A DNA stretch of 64,000 nt, taken from NCBI GenBank assembly GCA_009840305.1, contig VXNY01000029.1, forward strand, positions 310,001 through 374,000, given 5' to 3'. Of this stretch, positions 7,949 to 17,910 are shown piece after piece. The translations under genes and the position numbers were made by a program. Source of the stretch: Gammaproteobacteria bacterium (lineage in GTDB: Bacteria > Pseudomonadota > Gammaproteobacteria > Pseudomonadales > Azotimanducaceae). The notes under the pieces were generated by a model, which was not told the DNA's origin, made no database searches, and saw only the letters and a list, made by a program, of their open reading frames with translations. Every line of letters begins with the position of its first letter. Within the stretch, counting starts at the first letter, position 1.

Positions 7949-10738
7949 ATGACTACACTCAAGAGGATTGCCTCTTATCTAACTGTTTTTACCCTTTCGC
8001 TAGTGCTAGCTGGATCAGTAGCATGGGCACAAGACGAACAAAGCGCGACTAAAGTCACCAGTGTTGAAGGAGTCACAGAATACCAGCTTGACAATGGACT
8101 AAGTGTTCTCTTATTACCCGATCCAAGTGAGGAAAACATCTACGTCAACATCACATACAAAGTCGGTTCAGCCCATGAGAGCTACGGTGAAGTCGGCATG
8201 GTTCATTTGCTCGAACACATGATTTTCAAGGGTACGACGACTCGAACGAGTCAGCAGATGCTGGATGAAACTACGGAAAATTCGATTAGTGCGAATGGAA
8301 CGACTTGGTTAGATCGAACTAATTATTTCGTCACCGTCGTAGCGGATGAGGACAAGTTCCGGTGGGCTTTGGAGCATGAAGCTGACCGCATGATGAATTC
8401 TTTAATCGACGCGGAAGAACTGAAGACGGAACAAGGCGTCGTTGCAAACGAATGGGACATTGGAGAGAACCCTCCTGGTCGAGTATTGAGTAAACGTGTC
8501 CGCGCGATCGCAATGGACCTGCATAGCTACCAAAATTCGACCATCGGTCATCGTTCAGACATCCTCGGGGTATCAAGAGAACAACTTTACAACTTTTATC
8601 GAAAGTTCTATCAGCCAGATAACGCCACGCTAATTGTCGCAGGTAGATTTGACGAAAAAGAAGCATTGGACTTGATACTTGACGTCTACGGTGGAATTCC
8701 TCGACCTGATCGAACGGGATCGATGAAAATCTATGACAACTATTCGTACGAAGCTCCTCAAGATGGCGAGCGTAGCGTAGTTCTAGAAAGGATAGGCGAC
8801 ATTCAGTTGTTCTATGCTGCATATCGGATTCCATCAGTGTCATCCCCGGACTATGCTGCGTTGTCAGCTCTTTCCCACGTTCTTTCGGGCGCGGGGGTGA
8901 ATAGCAGGTTGTACAAAGCCGTAGTTGAAACGAAGATCGCTACGAGTGCTTCTGCTTATGCAGAGGGGTTTAAATTTCCTGGGTTCTTTTGGACAAGCTC
9001 AGGCGTTCCATTGGATGGTTCGTTAGAAGAAGCTGAAGCCGCAATTGCAGCTACTATAGAGGACGTGAAAGAAAATCCTCCCACGGAGGAAGAACTCGGT
9101 CGGTTTAAATTAACAGTTGAAAACTCTTACACAAATATGTCGAACTCGGTTATGGGCGTAGCACGACAACTCAGCGAATGGTCCGCTCGTGGTGATTGGC
9201 GGTTGTTCTATATCGCACGGGACCGTGCTGAATCTGTATCGATTGAAGACGTACAACGCGTCGCGAAAAAGTATCTTATAAGCTCCAACAGGACCAAAGG
9301 TTACTTTAAGCCCGTAGAAGAAACACCACCTCGAGCCATAGTCGACCCGAATCCGGATATTGAGTCCCTAGTAGGAGACTATCAGGGACGAGAGGCTGTA
9401 GCTAAAGGAGAAATGTTTGACGCGACGCCAGCGAATATTGCGGGCCGAACGGAGTATCGGACGATGTCTAATGGTGCGCGAGTAGCTATGTTGGCGAAAG
9501 ACAACACCGGCGACACGGTACAGATCGATGCTGTGATGCGATGGGGTACCCTCGACATGGTGATGCACAGAGGTTATATTGCCAATTTCACCAACGGAAT
9601 GATCGGTCGTGGTACTGAAAATAAAACGAGAAACGAAATAGCGGACAAATACCGTCGCCTACGACTCGGTGGTGGTGCGAGCGTTGGATTGACAAGTGGT
9701 GGCTTTAACATAAGTACAGTTCGTGAAAATTTACAAGAGTCAATTCAACTCGTAGCAGAGATTGCGCGCGAACCTTCATTTGACGAAGACGAGTTCGAGT
9801 TAATGAAGAAGAACCAACTTACCAATTTGGAAGCACAGCGCTCCGAGCCCGGACCGTTAGCAGGTAGAGCACTGTCTAGGCACTTAATGCAGTTTCCAAA
9901 AGGCCATCCAAGCTACGTCTCGACAATTGAGGAAGACATAGAAGGATACGACAGCGTAACTTTAGACGATGTCAAGGAGTATTACGACGAAGTCGCCGGC
10001 CTAAGCGACAGCACGACAATCACGGTTGTCGGAGACTTTGATCCTGATGAAGTATTTGCTTGGTTAGAAGAGTCTTTTGGAGATTGGATATCGAAAGCTC
10101 CATACGAACGAATTGGTCGTGATGCTCAGTCTCAAGAGGCTCAACTCTTCGAGATTAACACACCTGACAAGACTAACGCGCTGATGCGAGCCGCTTTCGA
10201 CTTTCCATTCACCGATGAGGATCCTGATTACGAACCACTTGTAGTCGCGTTTCAAATATTTGGTGGTGGATTCTTGAATTCACGGTTAGCACAACGAATC
10301 AGAGTGAAAGAAGGCTTGTCCTACAGTGTTGGAGCCGGATTTTCAACACACCCAATTGACAAGCGTGGTTACGTCGGGGCATCAGCCACCGTTGATCCAA
10401 CGAACATGGATCAGTTAGTACAGTCGTTTAAAGAGGAAGTAATTCGAGCGATTGAAGAAGGATTCACCGATGAAGAAGTAACATTGGCGGTCAACAGTAT
10501 CGTCGATTCGAGAAAGGGACGTAGGGCTTCAGATGGTGCGATTTCAAATATGTTGCATCATGGAATGTTTTTCAATCGCGAAATGTCGCACTTTCAAGAG
10601 GTTGACGACAGATACGCTACGGTAACGTTGGAAGAAGTTAACAACGCTTTTCGAAAATACGTAAGCGTTGAAAAATTCACCATAGTAGTTGCTGGCGACC
10701 TAGAAAAAGAAGAGGTAGCTGAGCCTGCTGGTGAATAG
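7949..10738 (+). CDS. Exported M16-family zinc metallopeptidase, copy 1
   Basis: 929 residues. An N-terminal signal peptide (about 1-27, ending AWAQ) points to the periplasm. The protein contains two M16 + M16_C halves. The first half carries the inverted zinc motif HLLEH (in GMVHLLEHMIF) and the distal Glu in TEQGVVANEW, so it should be catalytic. The second half lacks HxxEH but has the substrate-closing segment RIRVKEGLSYSVGAGF. This is a pitrilysin/insulinase-type oligopeptidase of zinc-dependent clan ME. The ATG is preceded by AAGGG. A closely related copy follows at 11177 with matching leader and terminator. Confidence 0.93.
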   Translation: MTTLKRIASYLTVFTLSLVLAGSVAWAQDEQSATKVTSVEGVTEYQLDNGLSVLLLPDPSEENIYVNITYKVGSAHESYGEVGMVHLLEHMIFKGTTTRTSQQMLDETTENSISANGTTWLDRTNYFVTVVADEDKFRWALEHEADRMMNSLIDAEELKTEQGVVANEWDIGENPPGRVLSKRVRAIAMDLHSYQNSTIGHRSDILGVSREQLYNFYRKFYQPDNATLIVAGRFDEKEALDLILDVYGGIPRPDRTGSMKIYDNYSYEAPQDGERSVVLERIGDIQLFYAAYRIPSVSSPDYAALSALSHVLSGAGVNSRLYKAVVETKIATSASAYAEGFKFPGFFWTSSGVPLDGSLEEAEAAIAATIEDVKENPPTEEELGRFKLTVENSYTNMSNSVMGVARQLSEWSARGDWRLFYIARDRAESVSIEDVQRVAKKYLISSNRTKGYFKPVEETPPRAIVDPNPDIESLVGDYQGREAVAKGEMFDATPANIAGRTEYRTMSNGARVAMLAKDNTGDTVQIDAVMRWGTLDMVMHRGYIANFTNGMIGRGTENKTRNEIADKYRRLRLGGGASVGLTSGGFNISTVRENLQESIQLVAEIAREPSFDEDEFELMKKNQLTNLEAQRSEPGPLAGRALSRHLMQFPKGHPSYVSTIEEDIEGYDSVTLDDVKEYYDEVAGLSDSTTITVVGDFDPDEVFAWLEESFGDWISKAPYERIGRDAQSQEAQLFEINTPDKTNALMRAAFDFPFTDEDPDYEPLVVAFQIFGGGFLNSRLAQRIRVKEGLSYSVGAGFSTHPIDKRGYVGASATVDPTNMDQLVQSFKEEVIRAIEEGFTDEEVTLAVNSIVDSRKGRRASDGAISNMLHHGMFFNREMSHFQEVDDRYATVTLEEVNNAFRKYVSVEKFTIVVAGDLEKEEVAEPAGE

Positions 10739-10765
10739 TTCGTAATTTTCTAGCTTTACACTTCA

Positions 10766-10802
10766 AAAGAGCCGTGCTCACATTGTGGGCACGGCTTTTT
10801 TA
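10766..10802 (+). terminator. Rho-independent terminator of M16 copy 1
   Basis: Eleven-base arms GCCGTGCTCAC (10771-10781) and GTGGGCACGGC (10785-10795) with a 3-base ATT loop and one T-G wobble pair, followed by a T-run (10796-10801). A-rich sequence precedes it. It lies 28 nt after the peptidase stop and is homologous to the terminator of the second copy. Confidence 0.93.
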
Positions 10803-11129
10803 CTCTTTTTTTGCAATTACGTAGTTGGAAGCTCGCCCCACCATGTTCGCCTAGCACTGAAGTTTCCGTTTCCGCTTTGACTAGAAATAGATCTTTGCCA
10901 ATTAAGTTTTCGAAAAGATTGAATGAGGATATTTCAAATGGTGGGGAAAACCAATTCGATCAAAAACTATTCAATGTTGTAGCGTGCGCTAATTTGTAAA
11001 ATTTGAGGTGTTAGACAGTTTAAACGCCGATGACATAGAACATCGTTACAAGCGTTGCTGTCCGTGCAACCTCTAATATCTTTCCTTATGTCTTTCAGTG
11101 TATATAGGTCTCACGAGCAGACCGATCAC
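10803..11129. other. Gap between the two M16 genes, nothing recognised
   Basis: About 330 bp with no convincing coding frame. It is expected to hold the promoter of the second peptidase gene, but I see no clear -35/-10 pair. Sequence similar to the upstream region of copy 1 begins only near 11130. Confidence 0.4.
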
Positions 11130-11176
11130 TGAGTACGTAAGTTCTATTACGACAACCAAACTTCAAGGGATATTAA
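11130..11176 (+). promoter_or_regulatory. Conserved 5' leader shared with M16 copy 1
   Basis: The 26 bases just before the ATG (11151-11176) are identical to those before copy 1 (7923-7948) and contain the AAGGG ribosome-binding site. TACGTAAG is shared a little further upstream. Elsewhere the upstream DNA differs, so this block was either duplicated with the gene or kept for translation control. Confidence 0.6.
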
Positions 11177-14002
11177 ATGACAACATTCAAGAGGTTTTCC
11201 TCTTACCTAACACTTTTTGCCTTAACGTTCTTACTTGCGGGTTCTGTATCTTGGGCCCAGGAAGAAAACGAAGCACCTGAAGCCAAGTATGTCACCACCG
11301 TAGAAGGCGTTTCAGAATGGCAGCTTGATAACGGATTGCGAATCCTACTTTTACCGGATCCAAGCCAAGAAAATTTCTATGTAAACATTACATACTTGGT
11401 TGGGTCTGCGGACGAGTCATATGGGGAGACAGGAATGGCTCACTATCTTGAGCATATGGTCTTCAAAGGCACTGCAAAGCGACCGGGAACTACCATCATG
11501 GACGAGTTAACTGAACATGGTGCAGGTGTGAATGGATCGACGTGGTACGATCGGACCAATTACTATCAGTCCTTAGTTGCAAAGCCTGGTTATCTTGAGT
11601 GGATACTGGATTTAGAGGCAGATCGAATGATTAATACCAGTATTTCACAAGAAGAGTTCGATTCGGAACGGACCATAATTCTCGATGAGTGGGGAAGGGG
11701 CGAAAATGTCCCAGGACGGGTCTTGTCGCAACGGGTTAGTTCAGTTGCTTTTAACTGGCATAACTACGCAAATTCCACGATCGGAGCAGAAGCAGATATC
11801 GCAAACGTACCTAGGGAGCGACTTGTAAATTTTTACCGTAAGTACTACCAACCAGATAACGCTGTATTGATTATTGCAGGAAAAATTGACGTCGATGAAG
11901 CGTTAGATCTTGTTGTAGAGAAATTTGGTTCGATTCCTCGGCCTGATAGATCTGGAGAAATGAAAATTTTTGAAAATTATTCTCACGAGCCAACCCAAGA
12001 CGGTGAGAGAACCGTGACTCTAGAGCGCGTTGGTGACATGCAATTGATTTACATGGCCCACCACATTCCATCGATTGCGTCTTCGGATCATGCGGCTATC
12101 TCAGCTCTTGCTTTCATTATGGGCTCTGGTGTAAACAGTCGGCTTTATAAGAATCTGGTGGAAACCAAAATATCAACAAGCGCGTCCGCATCCGCTGATC
12201 GTTTTAAATTTCCTGGGTTATTTTGGGTTAGTGCTGGAGTTCCTTTAGACGGTTCTCTTCAAGAGGCGGAAAGTGCACTTCTTGCTTCGATCCAAGAAAT
12301 GAAAGAAAGTTCTCCGACCGAGGAAGAACTGAACAGATACAAACTGTCAGTTTCTAACGGGTATAAAAACGCTGCATCCAATGTTATTGCTATCGCCAGT
12401 GGGTTGAGTGAATGGTCAGCCCGGGGAGATTGGCGACTGTATTTCATTACGCGAGATCGTGCTGAAAACGTAACTTTGGACGATGTGCAACGAGTAGCAA
12501 AAAAGTATTTGATATCGTCGAATCGAACAAAGGGATACTTTCATCCCGTAGAAGACACACCCCCACGAGCGCATGTACCGTTAAATCCAGATATTGCCGA
12601 ATTGGTAGAAGGTTATGAAGGACGAGAGGCGGTAGCCGCTGGCGAAAACTTTTCCTACACTCCTGCAAATATTGCTTCCCGCACAGAATATCGCACGATG
12701 TCTAATGGAGCTAGAGTTGCCTTGGTACCCAAGGAAAATCGTGGTGATACCGTGATCATTGATGCGACGATGCGTTGGGGCACAGAAGACTCTTTAATGC
12801 ACAAATCGTATATTGCTTCATTTACTAGTGGTATGATGGGTCGAGGTACAGTCAATAAGACTCGAAAAGAGTTAGCTGATGAATTTACTCGCCTTCGATT
12901 GGGCGGCGGCGCTAATGTAGGTCTGGAGACGGGAGGTTTTTCTGTAAACACCATTAGAGAAAATCTTGAAGAGTCGATAAAGTTGGTCGCTGAGATTGCA
13001 CAAGAACCAGCATTCGATGAAGAAGAATTTGAACTCTTAAAGAAGAGCCGGCTCACTAACTTAGAAGCAATTCAATCCGATCCAGGACCGCTTGCTTCTA
13101 TCGCGCTATCAAAACATATGTCTCGATATCCGAAAGGGCATCCGAACTATGAGTCTTCAATTGAAGAAGACATTGAAGGGTTTTCAAATGTTACACTGAA
13201 TGATGTTAAGGCGTTTTATGACGAGTTTGCCGGATTAAATGAAAATACAACTATTGCGGTCGTAGGAGACTTTGATCCCGACGAAGTCATGGGTTGGCTT
13301 GAAGACTCTTTTGGGAACTGGTCGTCTAGTGCTCCGTACGAACGAATCTATGCGAATGCTCAGTCGCAGGAAGCAGCAGTGTTCGAAATAAACACCCCTG
13401 ATAAGGAAAACGCTACTGTTCTCGCTTCGTACGATTTTCCGTTCACCGATGAAAATCCAGATTATGAAGCGATGCTTGTTGCATTTCAAATTTTCGGCGG
13501 TGGATTCTTAAATTCGAGAGTGGCTGTTCGAATTCGCCAAAACGACGGACTATCCTACGGCGTTTGGGCGGGATTTGGCACGCACCCGCTTGATAACATG
13601 GGTAGTGTCTTCTTTAGTGCATCCAGTTCCCCTGATAATGCTCAGAAAGTTGTAAAGGCATTTCAAGAGGAAGTCATTCGGGCTGTTGAAGAGGGCTTCA
13701 CTGATGAAGAGGTAGCAGAGGCAGTTAGCGGTATCATTGATAGTCGCAAACGACAAGGAGCAAACGATGGATGGATTGCATATATGCTTCATCATGGCAT
13801 GTTTTACAATCGCGAGTTGTCTCACTTTCAAGAAGTTGATGACAATATCGCAGCTATGACCACCGATGAAGTGAATGAAGCTTTTCGAAAGTATGTTTCA
13901 GTGGAAAAATTTACGTTTGTCACGGCAGGTGACTTTGAAGCGGCTGCACAAAGAGCATTAGAAGCTACCGCAGAGGAAGAATTAGAGCCTGCGGGTGAGT
14001 AG
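11177..14002 (+). CDS. Exported M16-family zinc metallopeptidase, copy 2
   Basis: 941 residues and collinear with the previous gene. It has a signal peptide ending SWAQ, the zinc motif HYLEH in the first half (GMAHYLEHMVFKGT), the distal Glu in SERTIILDEW, and the non-catalytic second half with RIRQNDGLSYGVWAGF. Both catalytic signatures are intact, so neither copy looks dead. It is a tandem duplicate that has diverged in sequence. The C-terminus is about 12 residues longer than in copy 1, but both end in EPAGE. The role is probably periplasmic peptide degradation; the substrate is unknown. Confidence 0.93.
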   Translation: MTTFKRFSSYLTLFALTFLLAGSVSWAQEENEAPEAKYVTTVEGVSEWQLDNGLRILLLPDPSQENFYVNITYLVGSADESYGETGMAHYLEHMVFKGTAKRPGTTIMDELTEHGAGVNGSTWYDRTNYYQSLVAKPGYLEWILDLEADRMINTSISQEEFDSERTIILDEWGRGENVPGRVLSQRVSSVAFNWHNYANSTIGAEADIANVPRERLVNFYRKYYQPDNAVLIIAGKIDVDEALDLVVEKFGSIPRPDRSGEMKIFENYSHEPTQDGERTVTLERVGDMQLIYMAHHIPSIASSDHAAISALAFIMGSGVNSRLYKNLVETKISTSASASADRFKFPGLFWVSAGVPLDGSLQEAESALLASIQEMKESSPTEEELNRYKLSVSNGYKNAASNVIAIASGLSEWSARGDWRLYFITRDRAENVTLDDVQRVAKKYLISSNRTKGYFHPVEDTPPRAHVPLNPDIAELVEGYEGREAVAAGENFSYTPANIASRTEYRTMSNGARVALVPKENRGDTVIIDATMRWGTEDSLMHKSYIASFTSGMMGRGTVNKTRKELADEFTRLRLGGGANVGLETGGFSVNTIRENLEESIKLVAEIAQEPAFDEEEFELLKKSRLTNLEAIQSDPGPLASIALSKHMSRYPKGHPNYESSIEEDIEGFSNVTLNDVKAFYDEFAGLNENTTIAVVGDFDPDEVMGWLEDSFGNWSSSAPYERIYANAQSQEAAVFEINTPDKENATVLASYDFPFTDENPDYEAMLVAFQIFGGGFLNSRVAVRIRQNDGLSYGVWAGFGTHPLDNMGSVFFSASSSPDNAQKVVKAFQEEVIRAVEEGFTDEEVAEAVSGIIDSRKRQGANDGWIAYMLHHGMFYNRELSHFQEVDDNIAAMTTDEVNEAFRKYVSVEKFTFVTAGDFEAAAQRALEATAEEELEPAGE

Positions 14003-14023
14003 TCGACACTAGACAAAAATGGA

Positions 14024-14059
14024 AAAGAGCCGTGTTCACATTGTGAACACGGCTTTTTT
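14024..14059 (+). terminator. Rho-independent terminator of M16 copy 2
   Basis: Arms GCCGTGTTCAC (14029-14039) and GTGAACACGGC (14043-14053) pair perfectly around an ATT loop and are followed by six Ts. It differs from the first terminator at positions that keep pairing, which confirms selection on the hairpin. Confidence 0.95.
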
Positions 14060-14085
14060 ATTTGGGTCTAAACTTGAACGCAATT

Positions 14086-14159
14086 TGCGGAGAATATTGA
14101 AACTAAACTTCGCAGATTATGCGGAGCAAATAAGTATAATATCCGCATTTAGTGCGGAG
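14086..14159 (+). promoter_or_regulatory. Promoter and double palindromic operator of the fic gene
   Basis: Two palindromes of the form TYCGCA-N5-TGCGGA lie at 14109-14125 and 14142-14158. Their centres are 33 bp apart (three helical turns). A further half-site TGCGGAG is at 14086-14092. A TATAAT -10 box (14135-14140) sits between the palindromes, the -35 region would fall in the first one, and the second overlaps the GGAG ribosome-binding site. This layout suggests repression, most simply by the winged-helix domain of the Fic protein itself. Confidence 0.75.
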
Positions 14160-14166
14160 ATAACGA

Positions 14167-15270
14167 GTGCGGTATTTATGGGAACATAAGGAGTGGCCAC
14201 ATCTAACATGGGATGAAAACTACCTATACAGATTGATTGCATCAATCTCGCATGAACAAGGTCGTGTACGAGGCAAAATGGAGACTCTGGGTTTTGACTT
14301 ACGTAATGAAGCACAACTCATCACCATAACTGAAGATGTCATTAAATCTAGCGAGATTGAAGGGGTAGCCCTTGACAACACCGAAGTTCGATCCTCTGTA
14401 GCACGAAGACTAGGCTTAGATGTAGGGGGCATCGTTCAAGCAAGTGAACGAGTTGAAGGTGTGGTTGAAATGATGATAGATGCCACCGAAAAGTACGACT
14501 CGATGTTGCATTCAGAACGATTATTTACTTGGCACTCGACCCTATTTCCATCTGGTGTGGCAGGTACGGACACAATCAAAGTGGGGTGTTGGAGAGATGA
14601 TCGGAACGGTCCGATGCAAGTGATATCCGGTCCAATCGGTCAGGAAACAGTTCATTTTCAAGCAGTTCCTGCGGATCGAGTTGACAGAGAGATGTCAGTT
14701 CTTCTGCAATGGTTTGAAGATCCTGGGGATTTACATTCTCTGTTCGTTGCTGGACTGGCCCATCTTTGGTATCTTACGATCCATCCATTCGAAGACGGAA
14801 ACGGGCGTATTGCACGCGCCATAACCGATATGGCACTTGCCCGTTCAGAAAAAAATATTCAACGCTACTATAGCATGTCGTCGCAGATTTGCGCTGACAG
14901 AAATGATTACTACAACATCCTAGAAATGACGCAACGAGGTCCGCTTGACATCACTGGTTGGATGGAATGGTTTCTCTGTTGCTTACATCGCTCAATAAAA
15001 CAGAGCGACGAGATTCTCAACACGGTCTTAACGAAGGCTCGATTTTGGACTCGATTCGCGCAAGAGTCCTTAAACTCCCGCCAAATTAAAGTAATGAACA
15101 AGTTTCTTGATGGATTTAGAGGAAAGCTTACTAGTTCGAAGTGGGCGAAGATAGCCAAATGTTCTCAGGATACGGCCACTCGGGACATTCACGATCTTAT
15201 ACGTCGTGGGGGACTAAAAAAAGATGCAGCTGGTGGTCGTAGTACGAGTTACTCTCTAGTGTTAGATTGA
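14167..15270 (+). CDS. Fic family protein (DUF4172-type AMP transferase) with C-terminal winged helix
   Basis: 367 residues. The N-terminus (LWEHKEWPHLTWD) is typical of the DUF4172 domain. KSSEIEGV contains the SxxxEG inhibitory-helix motif that blocks the ATP site in cis. The catalytic loop HPFEDGNGRIAR (HPFxDGNGRxxR) is complete, so AMP transfer from ATP to a protein hydroxyl is expected. The last 70 residues look like a winged-helix DNA-binding domain (WAKIAKCSQDTATRDIHDLI). The start is GTG at 14167, behind GGAG. The target protein is unknown; autoregulation through the upstream palindromes is my inference. Confidence 0.92.
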   Translation: MRYLWEHKEWPHLTWDENYLYRLIASISHEQGRVRGKMETLGFDLRNEAQLITITEDVIKSSEIEGVALDNTEVRSSVARRLGLDVGGIVQASERVEGVVEMMIDATEKYDSMLHSERLFTWHSTLFPSGVAGTDTIKVGCWRDDRNGPMQVISGPIGQETVHFQAVPADRVDREMSVLLQWFEDPGDLHSLFVAGLAHLWYLTIHPFEDGNGRIARAITDMALARSEKNIQRYYSMSSQICADRNDYYNILEMTQRGPLDITGWMEWFLCCLHRSIKQSDEILNTVLTKARFWTRFAQESLNSRQIKVMNKFLDGFRGKLTSSKWAKIAKCSQDTATRDIHDLIRRGGLKKDAAGGRSTSYSLVLD

Positions 15271-15328
15271 CTAATACACGGACGTATTGAGTTCATCAGG
15301 CTTTTTCGCAGATTTGTGCAAGGAAGAG

Positions 15329-16921
15329 TCAATTTCCAATCACTTGAGACACCGGAGATGGAATAAAACACCCACCTGACATCGAACTCGAGGATTCCAT
15401 TACAACCAACTGCGGAACACCGAAGAGACCAGGTGAGACACTGTTGCGTCGCACTCTTGTGTTCGGGAATTTCGTTCGCAAATTAGAGACAGCTTCAGCA
15501 CTCATGTCGTCCATGATCGTTATCAAATCGGTTCCTGAAACATCAATTCTGGCTTGATGCAACGCATCCGTCGTATCCATGCTAAAATCGCAAAGAAACG
15601 ACAGAATTTGAAACACTGCAGGAAAAATCTGTCGTCCTCCACACGCTCCTAACGCGAAATTTCTTCCATCTTGAATTTTTCCAATTACTGGGCACATATT
15701 GCTCAGTGGTCTTCGACCCGGTGCGACAGAATTTGGAGTATGGGGTCTCGGATCAAACCACATCATACCGTTATTCATGAGGATTCCAGTCTCGGGGAGC
15801 ATCACAAACGATCCAAAAACTGACATAAGCGTTTGGGTTAAAGACACCATGTTCCCGTCCCGATCTACAACGGAGAGATGTGATGTTGCCCCGGTGGATG
15901 TCTCTTCGTTTGTTCCATCGCCAAGGTGCTTTAGTCGATACTCGTAAGAATCAAGAAGCGTTCTTGCATAGATCTCATAATCGGAGGCGTTTGGACACTT
16001 CCAGTCATTTGTTGACATTTGTTTTTCAAGGGTCATTAGGGCTTGTACTAGTGTCGGTCCCGCTGACCGTCGCGAAGGAGCGAAAACCTCGTGTTCTCGA
16101 TAGTTGTGTTTTAAAGGTGTGGTGATATATGCTTCATATTGCTCCAAGTCTTCCACTTGAATCTTGGAACCTGCTTCCGCCAGATCGTCGGAGATCTTCT
16201 CCGCTAATTCACCAACGTAGAACGCGTTTGGCCCCTCTCGTTGCAACACTCGCAAAGTATTGGGCAGATTTCCTAACAGAATGCGATTCGTTGCACCGGA
16301 GTCATCTTCTGTTTCTGGAGGTAACCCGTCACGCAGATAAACTTGTTCTACTTCGTGATAACGCCGCATGGTTCGAGCACCACGCAGAATCTGCAGTTGC
16401 GTGTACCAATGTGTCGGCAAACCCCATTCAGCTAATTGACAGGCTGGTTCGATCACATCACTCCAATCCCAGCTACCGTATGTCTCTAAGGCTAAGGCGA
16501 TTCCTTTCAAGTAGCCTGGAGTAGCGATAGCAAAAGGTCCATGGACGTTTCTGTCGTCCAAGACCTCTGGCCAATGAAACGATGACGCGCCAGTAACATT
16601 CCCCGTTAACGGATAATCGCTCGGATCTGCTCGTAATGGAGCGCGCATGCCGAATTCTACGACCGAAACTCTGTCTTGCTTCGCATCGTAGAGAGTCATA
16701 AATCCTCCACCACCAATACCACTCATCCATGGTTCAACGCACCCCAGTGCTAGACCACCAGCGACGGCCGCATCAATCGCATTGCCGCCCCGGGCGAGAA
16801 CGGAAGCACCGACCTTCGAAGCGAGGTAGTGCTGTGTCGCGACAACCCCGTTAGAGCTGGTAACGGCAGGTTTTCGCAGGTTCCATTGTTCTCGAAAGAT
16901 CTCGGGGAAGTCGAAGATCAT
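15329..16921 (-). CDS. Gamma-glutamyltransferase family protein
   Basis: 530 residues of the Ggt Ntn-hydrolase family. The N-terminus has the conserved VVATQHYLASKVGASVLARGGNAIDAAVA block. The processing site and catalytic nucleophile is the Thr in TGATSHLSVVDRDG (about residue 345), followed by the SLTQTL and GRRPLSNMCPVI regions. The proenzyme should cleave itself into large and small subunits. No signal peptide is seen, unlike classical periplasmic GGT, so the enzyme may be cytoplasmic and act on a gamma-glutamyl or related substrate other than glutathione. It is convergent with the fic gene. Confidence 0.9.
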   Translation of the reverse strand: MIFDFPEIFREQWNLRKPAVTSSNGVVATQHYLASKVGASVLARGGNAIDAAVAGGLALGCVEPWMSGIGGGGFMTLYDAKQDRVSVVEFGMRAPLRADPSDYPLTGNVTGASSFHWPEVLDDRNVHGPFAIATPGYLKGIALALETYGSWDWSDVIEPACQLAEWGLPTHWYTQLQILRGARTMRRYHEVEQVYLRDGLPPETEDDSGATNRILLGNLPNTLRVLQREGPNAFYVGELAEKISDDLAEAGSKIQVEDLEQYEAYITTPLKHNYREHEVFAPSRRSAGPTLVQALMTLEKQMSTNDWKCPNASDYEIYARTLLDSYEYRLKHLGDGTNEETSTGATSHLSVVDRDGNMVSLTQTLMSVFGSFVMLPETGILMNNGMMWFDPRPHTPNSVAPGRRPLSNMCPVIGKIQDGRNFALGACGGRQIFPAVFQILSFLCDFSMDTTDALHQARIDVSGTDLITIMDDMSAEAVSNLRTKFPNTRVRRNSVSPGLFGVPQLVVMESSSSMSGGCFIPSPVSQVIGN

Positions 16922-17137
16922 GAAATACCTAGAGAAGTTTGATTAAAAAGGTCAAACTTTTGCTATTTTGTAATGGTAGACGGTGATGAGCAAGTTTTGT
17001 GTCTGTTCAAAGAATTTGTAGTACCCTCAGGTAGAATTCTAGATAACGTCGTTTCATGAGAATCAAACCTTGTAATCCGGAATGATTGCTATCGTCCGAT
17101 GTCGTAAGCGACCACTCCACTGCAACATACTAACAGT

Positions 17138-17899
17138 ATGAAAAAATTGATTTACACCTCTGTACTAGTACCCCTCTTACTCAGTGGAAACACTCAAGCC
17201 GAATTCACAGAGTTTTACCTCGACACAGGCTCCATTTCACGAATGCTTTATGATTTAGATTTTCTCGAAAACTATGGCAACCGTCTGAAGATGATTGACT
17301 ATGAAAACATGATGGTCAAATTTAGGCATGTAGACAAAGATGGAAATAGAAATTACAAAATTTATAAAGTCAAAGTGGAAAATCCGTCGGACCACGTGAT
17401 TGAAGTCCACTATACATTTCAGAAGGTAACTGGCATTGATGAGCACGGGTGGTGGGACGATGACAAGATTCCTGAAATAGACTTCGATAAAGCGCTTGAT
17501 CAATGGACTGAGTTTCGCATACCCAAAGAACATCCACTCTACTTAGGGAGTGAAATTGGCCAAAGGCGCAGAATCAGCAAACTCTCGATAGGTGGTTCGA
17601 TGAACGATGAAGGCGATCAGGGCACCGCATCGGAGGAGAGTACCCCCGTTCGATTCTTAGTTAGTTTTCGGGGTGAGGTGAGGAGAATAGATGTTTTTTC
17701 TGTCGCAAAAACAGACGAAGGAATTATTTTGAAGGTGGAACTATTAATACCCGAGGAAAAAACTTTGTTTCGGTCTCGGAATCTCAAGGAACAAACGGAA
17801 CTCGTCGAAGATCTCTTGGAGAAGATCGCGACTATGCCACCAGAGAAACAGAAAGCTCGTGAATCGGAAGATCACGAAGAATCCAGTGTCGAACCTTAA
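17138..17899 (+). CDS. Exported protein of unknown function
   Basis: 253 residues. A short N-terminal signal peptide (MKKLIYTSVLVPLLLSG, cleavage likely after TQA) suggests periplasmic location. The middle is rich in beta-like, charged segments (KVKVENPSDHVIEVHYTF) and the C-terminus is acidic and probably helical or disordered. I recognise no family. It stands alone between a gamma-glutamyltransferase and a DUF4143 gene, and its 3' end is followed within 12 nt by a dispersed 70-bp repeat. Confidence 0.7.
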   Translation: MKKLIYTSVLVPLLLSGNTQAEFTEFYLDTGSISRMLYDLDFLENYGNRLKMIDYENMMVKFRHVDKDGNRNYKIYKVKVENPSDHVIEVHYTFQKVTGIDEHGWWDDDKIPEIDFDKALDQWTEFRIPKEHPLYLGSEIGQRRRISKLSIGGSMNDEGDQGTASEESTPVRFLVSFRGEVRRIDVFSVAKTDEGIILKVELLIPEEKTLFRSRNLKEQTELVEDLLEKIATMPPEKQKARESEDHEESSVEP

Positions 17900-17910
17900 C
17901 TAATAGACGT

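Noticed and set aside
15271-15328. Terminator between fic and the gamma-glutamyltransferase gene
   Set aside because: AATAC/GTATT gives only a five-base A+T-rich stem and the T-run is not adjacent.
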